This document shows, piece after piece, positions 1 through 10,288 of a stretch of DNA of 64,000 bases. A model generated the notes under the pieces. It saw only the letters and a program-made list of their open reading frames with translations, was not told the origin of the DNA and did not search any database. This stretch comes from Arthrobacter sp. StoSoilB22 (GTDB lineage: Bacteria > Actinomycetota > Actinomycetes > Actinomycetales > Micrococcaceae), in NCBI RefSeq assembly GCF_019977315.1, contig NZ_AP024652.1, positions 3,906,001 to 3,970,000 on the forward strand, in the 5' to 3' direction. The translations under genes were made by a program, and so were the position numbers. The number at the start of each line of letters is the position of its first letter. Positions within the stretch are counted from its first letter, which is position 1.

Positions 1-498
1 GGCGTTGCTTCCGGTCTGGTGGCGCACTATCAGCCCACTATGGACGCACTGGTCTCCAGCACCTTCGCCACCATCGTGGCAGCGGAAACACAGGAAGTCG
101 CCGCCTTGCTGAGCCAGTGCCCAGGACCATCTGAACGCCTGGCCCTGCTGGTGGAAACCCTTCTGGACAACAGCAGGCTCGACGTCACCGCAATCTGGGT
201 GGAAGCCTGGACCTTGGGGCGCCGCAATGAAACCCTTGCCGCCGCCGTCCGGGAGCAGATGGATGCCTGGCAGAAGGTCTTCCAGGACGTGGTGGAGGAC
301 GGGAACGCCACAGGAGTGTTCAACGTTTCCGACGCCGCCGCCGTCGCCTGGCAGATCCTCGGCATGGTTGATGGCCTGAACGCGCAGGCCTTGGTCCGAT
401 GGGACGGCGTCAACGACCGCGGCACGCACCTTGCACGCGCCGTCGAGGGAATGGTGGGCGCCGCCCGAGGTTCGCTGGTGCCCAAACCGGGAGCGTAG
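1..498 (+). CDS. TetR/AcrR-family regulator, C-terminal part (cut by window edge)
   Basis: The reading frame is open from base 1 and reads GVASGLVAHYQPTMD, which matches the recognition-helix end of a TetR helix-turn-helix (the usual form is GVS-x-GLLYHYF). The start and most of the DNA-binding domain therefore lie outside the window. About 165 residues remain: helical, with a BetI-like C-terminal ligand domain (many Ala/Leu/Val helices, W-rich around residues 60-70). A GTG at 19 could be mistaken for a start but would remove the helix-turn-helix. The ligand and target genes cannot be told from this fragment. The next gene follows after about 60 bp on the same strand. Confidence 0.75.
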   Translation, partial: GVASGLVAHYQPTMDALVSSTFATIVAAETQEVAALLSQCPGPSERLALLVETLLDNSRLDVTAIWVEAWTLGRRNETLAAAVREQMDAWQKVFQDVVEDGNATGVFNVSDAAAVAWQILGMVDGLNAQALVRWDGVNDRGTHLARAVEGMVGAARGSLVPKPGA

Positions 499-557
499 GC
501 CGCCCCACCCGGGGCCGCCTTCGGGAGCCAGTCCTGCCCTGCCCTAGGCTTGGGAGC

Positions 558-1208
558 ATGGCGATCATTCACAAGGCAACCCTGTCCCCGTCCAAGCTCG
601 AACTCATCGCTGACTACCTACCGAAGCAGCCCTGGTTCATCCAGGACGGCACCCCGGAGCTCATCGGCGCCTACCGCTTTGACGATCCCACCGGCGAGGT
701 GGGGCTCGAAACACACGTGGTCGCGGCCGGCGAGCGCATCTACCAGGTGCCGCTCAGCTACCGCGGCTACGAGCTTGCCGGCGCCGAGGAGTGGCTCATC
801 GGCACCATGGACCACTCGGTCCTGGGAAAGCGCTGGGTGTACGACGCCTGCGCTGATCCCGTATACGTCAAAGTCCTGGCCACCGCCATCCTGACCGGCC
901 AGAACGAGGCCGAGCTCATCGTCGACGGCGAGCCCGAGCCCCGGCCCAGCTCTGTCACGGTGAAAGGCAGCGGAAAGCTCGACGGCGGCGCTCCCACCTT
1001 GAGCGCTTCGGCGCCGGTATCCGGCAGCGGCGTGACCATCATCGATGCCGGCGAGCTCCGGCTGAAGATTACCCGGGTTCTGGATGTAGCCGCAGATGCT
1101 TCGGCCAGCACCGCAGCGGCCCAGGAGCTTCACGGGGAGTTGATTCTCAACGGACAGTGGGCCGGACTGGAGGAGCCGGTGGAGCTGGCCTCGGTAGTGC
1201 GGACCTAA
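558..1208 (+). CDS. Maltokinase N-terminal cap-like domain protein (CG0192-type)
   Basis: A 216-residue protein starting MAIIHKATLSPSKLELIADY. This opening and the following PKQPWF segment are typical of the actinobacterial CG0192-related family, whose fold resembles the N-terminal cap of maltokinase. No kinase catalytic core (no Brenner motif) is visible, so it is a stand-alone cap domain of unknown role. The ATG at 558 is preferred because homologues begin here, although the frame stays open further upstream. No membrane segment or signal peptide is seen. The family name comes from recalled family features; the function is unknown. Confidence 0.7.
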   Translation: MAIIHKATLSPSKLELIADYLPKQPWFIQDGTPELIGAYRFDDPTGEVGLETHVVAAGERIYQVPLSYRGYELAGAEEWLIGTMDHSVLGKRWVYDACADPVYVKVLATAILTGQNEAELIVDGEPEPRPSSVTVKGSGKLDGGAPTLSASAPVSGSGVTIIDAGELRLKITRVLDVAADASASTAAAQELHGELILNGQWAGLEEPVELASVVRT

Positions 1209-1411
1209 TCACCCGGATGCTTCGCGCCGCTCCTTCCCGGTTGCCCTGCCTCGCCGCCTGTAAGCCACGGCGTGTCGGCCCCCAGGCCCGCGTTATATGC
1301 GGGGTGGCACTGGGCAACTGGGAAGGAGCGCGCGCCGGGGGGCATCTGTTGATCACAGGTGCTCAAGCGTAGGCTGGCAAGCAGGTCGTCTAACCACGTG
1401 AGGGGCTCAGC

Positions 1412-1834
1412 ATGTACAAAGCGCAAAGCATCATTCCCGCCGCCCAGGATCTTGCCCGGGAATGGGTAACGCATGCGACAGAGGGCACAACCGCACAAAC
1501 AGACGCAGTGGTGAGGTGGGCTTTGTCCCGGATCAACCACGCCGACGTGCCGTCCGTGGTCCAGGGTGTGATGCTCACTTTGACCGGCAACAAAAAGGCC
1601 GCCAAGGAAGCTAAACGCACTGCCGCCAAGGCAGTAAAGAAGGCCACCCGGGCGCTCAGCCGGAAGACCACGCAGCGCAGCTCCGGCCGTGCAGTATGGT
1701 TCACCGCCATTGCTGCTGCCGTCGTGGGAGCGGGCGCAGTGTTTGCTTGGCGAATGATGATGCCTCCGGGCGAACCCGAGCCTGTCCAGCGGCCGGAAAC
1801 CCCGGTCCAGCCGCCGGTCCCACCGGTTCCCTAG
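1412..1834 (+). CDS. Small single-pass membrane protein, Lys/Ala-rich, proline-rich tail
   Basis: A 140-residue protein I do not recognise as a named family. Residues 1-65 are soluble and probably helical, 65-95 are strongly basic (repeated AKKA/KAVKKATRA), 97-115 form one membrane helix, and the last 25 residues are rich in Pro and Glu. The basic-helix-then-acidic-proline-tail layout predicts an N-in, C-out topology. A second small protein at 2497 has the same plan (basic stretch, one membrane helix ending in FxxRMxxP, then an acidic/proline stretch), so the two may be distant paralogues. Confidence 0.6.
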   Translation: MYKAQSIIPAAQDLAREWVTHATEGTTAQTDAVVRWALSRINHADVPSVVQGVMLTLTGNKKAAKEAKRTAAKAVKKATRALSRKTTQRSSGRAVWFTAIAAAVVGAGAVFAWRMMMPPGEPEPVQRPETPVQPPVPPVP

Positions 1835-1933
1835 GTAACGTCTTCCCGGAAGGTCTCCCCCGAACGTCGTCCCTAGCCGCCGCTCCCCATCGCACCGGCA
1901 GGGTGGTGCGGGGCGACTCAGGTGCCGAACCTG

Positions 1934-2236
1934 CTAAGGTGCCGCGTGGTCGTCGTGCCGTCCGAACAGTCTCCGTAGCGATGTCCCGGTCACGAGCCAA
2001 TAGGCTCCGCCACTGGCCAGCAGGAACCCCGCGACGCCCAGGATGACCAGCTGGGTGACGATCCCGGCGATCACCATGATGAAGCCGACCAGAACGGCCA
2101 GGCTGCCAAGAACGTTGCGCGCCAGAGCGCCACGTGGGCGACCGGACTTCAGCTCATAGGCGAGGCCGGGATCCGTTGAAGCGAGATCCCGCTCCAGCTC
2201 TTCCAAGCTCCTGCGTTCTTCATCCGACAACGACAT
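1934..2236 (-). CDS. DUF3040 domain membrane protein
   Basis: A 100-residue protein starting MSLSDEERRSLEELERDLASTDP. This acidic, helical opening ending in DP is the hallmark of the actinobacterial DUF3040 family. Two adjacent hydrophobic helices follow (about residues 41-62 and 65-85), then a short basic/His C-terminus. It is probably an inner-membrane protein of unknown function. It faces the 1412 gene convergently, about 100 bp away, with no clear terminator between them. Confidence 0.75.
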   Translation of the reverse strand: MSLSDEERRSLEELERDLASTDPGLAYELKSGRPRGALARNVLGSLAVLVGFIMVIAGIVTQLVILGVAGFLLASGGAYWLVTGTSLRRLFGRHDDHAAP

Positions 2237-2496
2237 CGGAATTCCTCACCACACGAGCAGGGCCGCCGAGGCTGCGTCAATGCTCAGAACACCCGCACGA
2301 GCGCTGCTTGCCGTGCTATGCCTTCATTATCTTCCCGTTGAGGTGTTCTAGCCATATGGCGGTCCCCCTTCATCACCGGCGGCAGGTCCAGGTATCGACT
2401 TACCAAAGGTTCTAAGCATGCTTACGATGGATGGGCAGGATTCAGACGCACCACCAGCATGGAACCCCCACCGCCGACTGGAAAGTTGAACTCCCC

Positions 2497-2898
2497 ATGG
2501 CACGACGAAGCGCTAGAAAAGCACAGAGCATCACTGAAGCGGTTCCTGGGCGCCGCGGACCTCGAAAGGCCATTTGGCTTATTGCCGCGGGCCTCGTCGC
2601 TGGCATAGCTGGCGGAGTTTTCGGCTTCCGCATGCTGGTACCGTCCAGCGAATCTGAGCCGGCCAAGACACCGCGGCGTCAACCGGAGGAGATTCTGGTC
2701 AGGGAGGAGCCCGTGGAAATCTCCACCAGGATGCGCCCGGGCGAATGGACCGAGGAGTCCCTGCAGGAGCACCTTGAGGATTACAAGCAGCAGATCCGGG
2801 ACATGGGAGCCAAAGAGTCGCAGATCGTGGTGGACGTAGAGCGGACCGAAGCCGGCGCTGCCCGGGTAGTGGTCAGTTGGGACCGCAGCCGGGCGTAG
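2497..2898 (+). CDS. Small single-pass membrane protein
   Basis: A 133-residue protein with a basic N-terminus (MARRSARKAQ), one membrane helix at about residues 25-43, and an acidic soluble domain rich in Glu and Gln with a probable beta-strand C-terminus. The ATG at 2497 is chosen because a GGAAAG lies about 12 bases upstream and a membrane protein is expected to begin with the basic stretch. An ATG at 2431 is also in frame but has no ribosome-binding site. Layout resembles the protein at 1412. Function unknown. It converges on hspR with a gap of 6 bp. Confidence 0.6.
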   Translation: MARRSARKAQSITEAVPGRRGPRKAIWLIAAGLVAGIAGGVFGFRMLVPSSESEPAKTPRRQPEEILVREEPVEISTRMRPGEWTEESLQEHLEDYKQQIRDMGAKESQIVVDVERTEAGAARVVVSWDRSRA

Positions 2899-2904
2899 CC
2901 CGAG

Positions 2905-3327
2905 CTAGTCCGCCGACCGCGGCCGCCACACCACTACGGCCTGCGACCGCGCTCGTGGACGCTGCCCGCGGGCCAAGCTAACGACGTCGCCCGCGGCACC
3001 TGCCGCGAAGATCCGCGCATCCACGGGTGAGCGGCGGCGCGACAACTCCTCGGTCAGCTCAGTAACCCGGTACTGCAAGGCAGCAACCTGGTTTTCGAGG
3101 TCGAGGATGCGTTTGATGCCCTCGAGCGAGACGCCGGACTGCGAGAGGCGCTGGACCTCCCGCAGTTTATTGACGTCGTTCTGCGAATAGCGGCGGGACT
3201 TGCCGGGAGCGCGGCTGGGCGAAACGATGCCCAAACGGTCGTACTGGCGCAACGTCTGCGGATGCATATCGGCAAGCTCCGCAGCCACGGAGATGACAAA
3301 GATCGGCTGGTTGACGTCGATTGCCAT
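2905..3327 (-). CDS. hspR: MerR-family heat-shock repressor HspR
   Basis: A 140-residue MerR-family protein and the last gene of the dnaK operon. Residues 10-76 form the winged helix-turn-helix with ISVAAELADMHPQTLRQYDRLGIVSP, the HspR version of the MerR recognition segment. Residues 75-97 form a short coiled coil, and the tail ends VVVWRPRSAD, which is typical of HspR. The family represses the dnaK operon by binding HAIR repeats, with DnaK as co-repressor. Matching repeats lie at 7126 and 7171. The ATG at 3327 is 10 bp from the dnaJ stop. Longer in-frame starts would overlap dnaJ. Confidence 0.93.
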   Translation of the reverse strand: MAIDVNQPIFVISVAAELADMHPQTLRQYDRLGIVSPSRAPGKSRRYSQNDVNKLREVQRLSQSGVSLEGIKRILDLENQVAALQYRVTELTEELSRRRSPVDARIFAAGAAGDVVSLARGQRPRARSQAVVVWRPRSAD

Positions 3328-3337
3328 GACCGCCTCC

Positions 3338-4318
3338 TTACAACCGGGCCTTCGCGGCCAAGTCGCTGCGCGGGTTGGCATCAGTGGTGGCCGCCGCGAA
3401 AGCCTTCACGGCTTCCTCTGCTTCTTTGTTGAGGTTCTGCGGGACCGCGACGTCGATTGTCACCAGCAGGTCGCCGGTGGACTTGGACGTCTTCACGCCA
3501 CGACCTTTCACCCGGAGGGTACGGCCCGACGGAGTCCCGGCCGGAACGCGCACCTTGACGGTGTCGCCGTCGAGCGTTGGAACTTCAATGGTGGCGCCGA
3601 GCGCCGCCTCCGCAAACGTGACGGGCACGTGGATGCGGATGTTGTCGCCGTCGCGGTGGAAAAAGTCGTGAGGCTTGACGCTCACCGTGATGATGAGGTC
3701 GCCGTTGCCGGCAGGGCCAGCGTTGCCCTTGCCACGCTGGCGGACCTTCTGCCCGTCCTTGATGCCGGCCGGGATCTTGACGTCGATCACGTTGCCGTTG
3801 CTCTCACGCAGGCTCACCGTGGTGCCCTTAATGGATCCGGCAAAGGAGATGGACGTTGTAGCCGTCCGGTCCGCGCCCTTCTGCGGAGCCCGTTGGAACC
3901 CGGTGGGGCCGGCACCTCCAAACCCACCACCAAACAGGTCAGCGAACTCCGGAGGGATGCCACCGCCCGCAGGCTGACGGGCACCAGGCCCACCGCCAAA
4001 CAGGCCGCCGAACAGGTCCTCAAAGCCACCGTTAGCTCCGGCACCACCACGCCCGGCGCCAGCACCCGGAGCAAACCGGGCACCGCCCATGGCACGGATG
4101 GCATCGTACTGCTGACGGTCCTCAGGATTGGACAACACCGAGTACGCCTCGGAGATGTCCTTAAACTTCTTCTCCGCAGCAGCATCCCCAGAGTTCGTAT
4201 CAGGGTGATGCTCCCGCGCTAGCTTGCGGTAAGCCTTCTTAATATCCGCATCGGACGCATCCTTGGCAATACCAAGGATCGCGTAAAAATCCTTTTCAAC
4301 CCAGTCCTGGCTGGCCAA
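3338..4318 (-). CDS. dnaJ: DnaJ-type co-chaperone without zinc fingers
   Basis: A 326-residue J-protein. The J domain covers residues 8-75 with the DnaK-activating HPD at 38-40. A Gly/Phe-rich linker follows (about 85-140), then two beta-barrel substrate-binding domains up to about residue 310. There is no cysteine in the protein, so the CxxCxGxG zinc repeats of classical DnaJ are absent; this is a class II (CbpA-like) J-protein. It is expected to deliver unfolded substrates to DnaK. It lies between grpE and hspR, separated from grpE by a 187-bp gap that holds a large palindrome. A GAAAGGAAA ribosome-binding site precedes the ATG at 4318. Confidence 0.93.
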   Translation of the reverse strand: MASQDWVEKDFYAILGIAKDASDADIKKAYRKLAREHHPDTNSGDAAAEKKFKDISEAYSVLSNPEDRQQYDAIRAMGGARFAPGAGAGRGGAGANGGFEDLFGGLFGGGPGARQPAGGGIPPEFADLFGGGFGGAGPTGFQRAPQKGADRTATTSISFAGSIKGTTVSLRESNGNVIDVKIPAGIKDGQKVRQRGKGNAGPAGNGDLIITVSVKPHDFFHRDGDNIRIHVPVTFAEAALGATIEVPTLDGDTVKVRVPAGTPSGRTLRVKGRGVKTSKSTGDLLVTIDVAVPQNLNKEAEEAVKAFAAATTDANPRSDLAAKARL

Positions 4319-4371
4319 GAGCGTTTCCTTTCAAATCAATAAACAAGCACCTGCGTCCACCCACCTTAGGC

Positions 4372-4503
4372 GAGCCGACCGCCGGAGCGGAGCGAGACAA
4401 GGGGCCCGGGAGTGGCATCGGGCCTGCCGGAGCGTGGCGGCTAAGTCCGTAGGACTAAAGCCGCCACGCGTAGGGGCGGGCCCCTTGTCTCGCTTCGCGG
4501 TGG
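4372..4503. repeat. Large nested palindrome between grpE and dnaJ
   Basis: Outer arms GCGAGACAAGGGGCCCG at 4392-4408 and its perfect complement at 4477-4493 (17 bp) enclose an inner hairpin with 11-bp arms (GCGTGGCGGCT at 4432-4442, complement at 4459-4469), which encloses a 5-bp stem (AGTCC/GGACT). The outer flanks also pair imperfectly. No T-run follows, so it does not look like a simple intrinsic terminator. It would form a long two-level hairpin in the mRNA inside the heat-shock operon and could protect or process the transcript, or be a mobile palindromic repeat. Confidence 0.85.
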
Positions 4504-4505
4504 GA

Positions 4506-5165
4506 CTAAGCGGGAACCGCGACGATCACTTGGGCTGCACGCAGGACCCGCTCACCTGAGCGGTATCCGGAGCGCAGCACCTGGCTGACCGTGTCAACCT
4601 CAATGTCTTCGCCGGGCTGCTGGATGAGTGCCTCGTGGATGGTGGGGTCGAATTCGACTCCGGTATCCGCGATGCGTTCCAGTCCGTACGTCTTCAGCGC
4701 GTTCTCCAGTTTGGTGGCGATGGCGGCGAAGGGGCCGTCTTCGAGGTCACCGTGCTGGCGGGCGGCGTCGACGTCGTCCAGCACCGGGAGCAGTGAGTTC
4801 AGGACGCCGATGACGGCCATCTCTCCTGCTACGGCGCGGTCGCGTTCGACGCGCTTGCGGTAGTTGACGTACTCAGCCTGGAGGCGGAGGAGGTCGTTGC
4901 GGAGCTCCGCTGCCTGGGCTTCAGCCGCGGCACCGGAGGCTACCGATTCCTCGGCCGGCACCTCTACCCCGTTGAGGATTTCCTCAGCCTGGGAGAGGGC
5001 GTCGCCGTCTGTAGGAGCGGCGTTGCCTTCGGTGGGAGCTGCAGCTTCGCTATCCGGGTGACGGGCTGCCCCGGTCTCCGGGTCAACCTTGCGGTTGTCC
5101 CGGATAACGGGCTTGCGCGGCTCGCCGCTTTCTGAGTGCTCTGCTTCGTTGCCGTGGTGAGGCAT
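4506..5165 (-). CDS. grpE: GrpE nucleotide exchange factor
   Basis: A 219-residue GrpE. The first 75 residues are acidic and low in complexity, as is common in actinobacteria. A long helix (about residues 80-125, with LRNDLLRLQAEYVNYRKRVERD) forms the dimer stalk, and the C-terminal beta-domain contains GVEFDPTIHEALIQQP. GrpE releases ADP from DnaK. Its ATG lies 2 bp after the dnaK stop, so the two are co-transcribed and probably translationally coupled. Confidence 0.95.
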   Translation of the reverse strand: MPHHGNEAEHSESGEPRKPVIRDNRKVDPETGAARHPDSEAAAPTEGNAAPTDGDALSQAEEILNGVEVPAEESVASGAAAEAQAAELRNDLLRLQAEYVNYRKRVERDRAVAGEMAVIGVLNSLLPVLDDVDAARQHGDLEDGPFAAIATKLENALKTYGLERIADTGVEFDPTIHEALIQQPGEDIEVDTVSQVLRSGYRSGERVLRAAQVIVAVPA

Positions 5166-5167
5166 GG

Positions 5168-7146
<1,979 letters not shown>

Positions 7147-7170
7147 TGTACTCAGCCTCGGAAAGATGTC

Positions 7171-7207
7171 AATCCAAAGTTGAGTGACGTACGCTCAACT
7201 TTGGATT
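7171..7207. promoter_or_regulatory. 37-bp perfect inverted repeat containing a second HAIR site
   Basis: Arms AATCCAAAGTTGAG (7171-7184) and its exact complement (7194-7207) flank a 9-bp spacer. The inner TTGAG/CTCAA pair is the HAIR core, while the outer AATCCAAAG extension goes well beyond the consensus. The site is between dnaK (minus) and the hypothetical gene at 7283 (plus), so bound HspR could also affect the plus-strand gene. Confidence 0.8.
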
Positions 7208-7282
7208 GAGAGCCTAGGAAAGCCCCGGAATCACGCGGCTCAGGGGCTGGTTTCGCCCACGGTGAACTGGCAAACTGGCCCG

Positions 7283-7835
7283 ATGGAGATCACTGGATAC
7301 GTGCCTCCGGACGAGTTCTGGGAGATGAATGACCGGATGGAGCAAGAGGTTCGGAGGGGCGCGCACCAGCTCCCGCTGTTCTCCATGGAGGACCAGGAAG
7401 GCCCTGTCATGCTGGGATCTTGGCAGTTGGACGGCAGCGAAGGTGGAGTGTCCCACGGCGACGGATTTTCGCAGACGGGCACGCTGGTCGAGGTGATCAC
7501 CACACCCCAGGATCCACGCGACGTCGCCAGAAACCGTTGGCGCGCCTCGGCCGGAATACCGCACAACCTGGAAGAGCCCCAACGCCAGGACGCAACCTTC
7601 AACGCCCTCGCCGTTGAGCGGCTCACCATCACCGTTGACGGCACGCCCACAGACGTAACGCTCTGGCGCGGAGCGAAATCGTGGCTCGCCGCCGGGACAT
7701 TCGGCGGCTTCGGCATAGTGATCAACGCCCAACGCAACCCCACCGGAAGCCGTCCGCCTGACCCGAGTGCCCGACGTCGAGCCCTTGCTTCAGTCCCGGC
7801 GCGCGGCACTCAAGGCGATACGCGGCGAAGCATAG
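7283..7835 (+). CDS. Conserved hypothetical protein with an apparent +1 frameshift
   Basis: The frame from ATG 7283 encodes about 150 plausible residues (MEITGYVPPDEFWEMNDRM...), up to GFGIVINAQRNP. After this it becomes Arg/Ser-rich and would run to 8110 opposite the DUF817 gene. The neighbouring frame instead reads PPEAVRLTRVPDVEPLL, then ends RRAALKAIRGEA and stops at 7833-7835. Removing one C from the CCCC run at 7738-7741 joins the two parts smoothly. So either the gene is broken or there is a one-base assembly error. I do not recognise a function. The product would be about 183 residues, soluble. Confidence 0.6.
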
Positions 7836-8703
7836 GACTCTCCGCGTCAGTAGAAGCGTCAAGCGGCTCCGGCTTGTACACCCATGCCACCAGCACCACG
7901 GAGATAATCATCAGCAGGAACCATGCCAGGAGCTTGTCAATGGAGACCGCCTGCCAGCCCTCAAGCTGGTTCGGATACAGCCACGCGCGGGACCACGTGC
8001 CAATGTTCTCCGCGAACCAAATGAACAGCGCCACCAGCAGGAACGAGACCAGGATGGGCATACGGAAGCGACGCCGGAACACCCGGAAGTGCATCACGCA
8101 CCGTCCGTAGACAAGCACGACGGCGGCCAGCAGCACCCAGCGCGCGTCGAAGATGTAGTGGTGCGAGAAGAAGTTGATGTAGATCGCGGCCGCAACAAGT
8201 GCCGTGATCCACCGCCGCGGGTACCGGTCGAAGCGGAGGTCGAACAGCCGGAACACCCGCACCATATAGGACCCCACGGCCGCATACATGAAGCCGCTGA
8301 ACAGTGGAACGGCCCCGATCCGAAGGACGCCTTCGGCCTCGTACGCCCAGGATCCGACGTCCGTCTTGAACAACTCCATCACCGTGCCCACCACATGGAA
8401 CAGCAGGATCACCCGCAGTTCCAGCAGCGTCTCCAGCCTGAAGGAGATCATCAGGACCTGAATGACGACGGCGGCAATGGTCAGGAAATCGTTACGGGCA
8501 AGGCCCGCGTTATCCGGGTACCAGAGGCGCGCTGCGATGATCACCGCGAGCAGGGCTGCACCGAACACACAAGCCCACGCCTGCTTCAGCCCGAACACCA
8601 CGAACTCGGTCAGCCCGGCCCGCACACGGCCATCGGGGGTTCGGTCAAGGTAACGGTGCGCAAGGGCGTCGATGGACTCTTCCACCGACGTGGAGTTACG
8701 CAT
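7810..8703 (-). CDS. DUF817 family membrane protein
   Basis: A 297-residue polytopic membrane protein with about eight hydrophobic helices. It matches the DUF817 family in length and in conserved His/Trp segments (RVILLFHVVGTVMELFKTDVGSWAYE; NFFSHHYIFDARW). Function unknown. The start at 8703 is preferred: its ATG overlaps the stop of the upstream MpaB-like gene by 8 bp, which implies coupling. A TTG at 8727 is also in frame. It converges on the frameshifted gene and overlaps its repaired 3' end by 26 bp. Confidence 0.8.
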   Translation of the reverse strand: MRNSTSVEESIDALAHRYLDRTPDGRVRAGLTEFVVFGLKQAWACVFGAALLAVIIAARLWYPDNAGLARNDFLTIAAVVIQVLMISFRLETLLELRVILLFHVVGTVMELFKTDVGSWAYEAEGVLRIGAVPLFSGFMYAAVGSYMVRVFRLFDLRFDRYPRRWITALVAAAIYINFFSHHYIFDARWVLLAAVVLVYGRCVMHFRVFRRRFRMPILVSFLLVALFIWFAENIGTWSRAWLYPNQLEGWQAVSIDKLLAWFLLMIISVVLVAWVYKPEPLDASTDAESPMLRRVSP

Positions 8704-9487
8704 AGGGCACCGCGGAATCCACCACAAGCTGGCCCAAATAATGGTCGCGGGGCCAGTGCCGGATCCGCTGGGGCAAGCGCGGATACACGCGACCCACCAT
8801 CCGCATGGTCCGCTCGAAGCGCCGCGCCTGGCTTTCGCCCCAGGTGAAGCCGAATCCCTCGCGCACGTGATCCGGCAACAGGCCGGCCGTGAGGAACCGC
8901 GCCAACGGCATGGCCAGACGCAGCAACCGTGGTCCTCCAGCCGGGTAGAGAAGGTCCCTGGCTACCTTGAGCGCCTTGTCATCCGGGCGAAGTCCGCGCA
9001 CCTGGGATTCCCAGTACCTTGCAAAGGCTGCCCGGTCAGCCGGCCATTTATCCGCCGGAAGCTGCAGGGCTGTCCCGATCCGCGCATACTCGCGGTAGAT
9101 ACGGTCGGCGGTATCGTCGTCGAGCATTCCATGGACCTGCTGATAGACGGTGACGGCGGTGTCGTAAAGGGTGGCGACCACCCAAAGTTGGGAGTCGGCG
9201 TCGAAAGCGCTGTAGCCGTGTGAAGCACCATCGGGTCCGCGGCGGACCGGGGCATGGGCTCGGTTGACGGCGCGGCGAACGGCCTTCAGCTGTTCCTCCG
9301 AGCCGTAAACCACCGCATACACGTAGGTCATGGTCGCGCGGAGCCGATCCATGGGGCGCTCCGCGAAATTGCTGTGCTCGGCCACGCCATGACCCACTTT
9401 GGGGTCCGCGATTTGCAGGAGAATTGCGCGGCCCGCGCCGGCAAGGAGGACACCCTCCGCACCAATGTCAGCCAGTCCACGAACCAT
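8696..9487 (-). CDS. Oxygenase MpaB-like (DUF2236) protein
   Basis: A 263-residue protein of the DUF2236/MpaB family. It shows the conserved LLQIADPKVGHGVAEHSNF region near the N-terminus, the DSQLWVVATLYDT segment in the middle and an Arg-rich C-terminal helix bundle. Members include latex-clearing oxygenase and fungal MpaB and are thought to bind heme, but the substrate here is unknown. There is no signal peptide, so it is likely cytoplasmic or membrane-associated. It is first of a two-gene unit with the DUF817 gene. Confidence 0.82.
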   Translation of the reverse strand: MVRGLADIGAEGVLLAGAGRAILLQIADPKVGHGVAEHSNFAERPMDRLRATMTYVYAVVYGSEEQLKAVRRAVNRAHAPVRRGPDGASHGYSAFDADSQLWVVATLYDTAVTVYQQVHGMLDDDTADRIYREYARIGTALQLPADKWPADRAAFARYWESQVRGLRPDDKALKVARDLLYPAGGPRLLRLAMPLARFLTAGLLPDHVREGFGFTWGESQARRFERTMRMVGRVYPRLPQRIRHWPRDHYLGQLVVDSAVPYA

Positions 9488-9504
9488 CTGAATACTGTAG
9501 CGCC

Positions 9505-10248
9505 CTAGCCTTGGAGCCCCACGACGCCCTGAAGCACGCCCAGCTGATGCTCAAAAAGCTCGTCGCGGGCCTTGAAAGTCTCCGGCCCGTACTGCCCAAA
9601 AACCTCGAAGCTGATGGCCCCGAACACCGACGTCCACACCAGAACACCGCGCGCTAACGACGCGTCTGGTGCCGCGAGATTCATTTCGGCGCGAATGGCC
9701 GACAGGTCTTCGGCCAACGCCGAGGGAATCACGACGGCGGGAGTCACCTCTGCGGACAGGGCACCCGCGCGGTATGCGGCATCAAAGATCCCGACGAGAC
9801 GGACGATGACGCGTGTTCCCGGAACGGTGGTGCGCTCCCCCGGTGCCTGATACCCAGGGACGGGGCTGCCGAAAAGCAGGGCGTAGCGGGCGGGCTCTCG
9901 GATGGCCCACGCTCGTACGGCCTTCGCGAGCGCTGTGAACTGCCCGGCGTAGTCCTGGTCCGGAACTGACTCCACGGCCTGATCCACTTCATCACCGAGC
10001 TCGTTGTACGCGTCGATGAGCAGCAGCGTGAGGAGCTCGTCGCGGTTCTCGACATACCGATAGACGGCAGAGGATACGACGCCTAGATCCCTCGCCACGG
10101 CTCGCAGGGAAAGAGCCGCTGCGCCGTGGACGGCGAGGTGCTCACGGCCCAACCGGATGATGTCCGCGATGGTTTGCGTGCGTGCCCGCTCCCTCGGAGT
10201 TGGGGGCTTTGCCTTGGCCTTGGCTGCGATGGGTTGGGCTGACGTCAT
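9505..10248 (-). CDS. TetR/AcrR-family regulator
   Basis: A 247-residue regulator. After a basic, low-complexity N-terminus, residues 25-72 form the TetR helix-turn-helix (ALSLRAVARDLGVVSSAVYRYVENRDELLTLL). The C-terminal part has the YALLFGSPVPGY motif of the WHG-type ligand domain. It is divergent from the epimerase-like gene at 10383, and two similar palindromes lie between them, so it probably represses both itself and that gene. The ligand is unknown. Confidence 0.88.
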   Translation of the reverse strand: MTSAQPIAAKAKAKPPTPRERARTQTIADIIRLGREHLAVHGAAALSLRAVARDLGVVSSAVYRYVENRDELLTLLLIDAYNELGDEVDQAVESVPDQDYAGQFTALAKAVRAWAIREPARYALLFGSPVPGYQAPGERTTVPGTRVIVRLVGIFDAAYRAGALSAEVTPAVVIPSALAEDLSAIRAEMNLAAPDASLARGVLVWTSVFGAISFEVFGQYGPETFKARDELFEHQLGVLQGVVGLQG

Positions 10249-10288
10249 GCCAATAGCTTGCCATAACAGAGAGCGCCGTCAACAAACG

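Noticed and set aside
1157..1372. Small open frames between 1209 and 1411 on both strands
   Set aside because: No ribosome-binding site, Arg/Pro-rich shadow composition, no relation to known proteins; I see nothing convincing in this gap.
7836..8110. C-terminal extension of the 7283 gene to 8110
   Set aside because: It runs opposite the DUF817 gene and is low in complexity; the adjacent frame gives a natural end at 7835.
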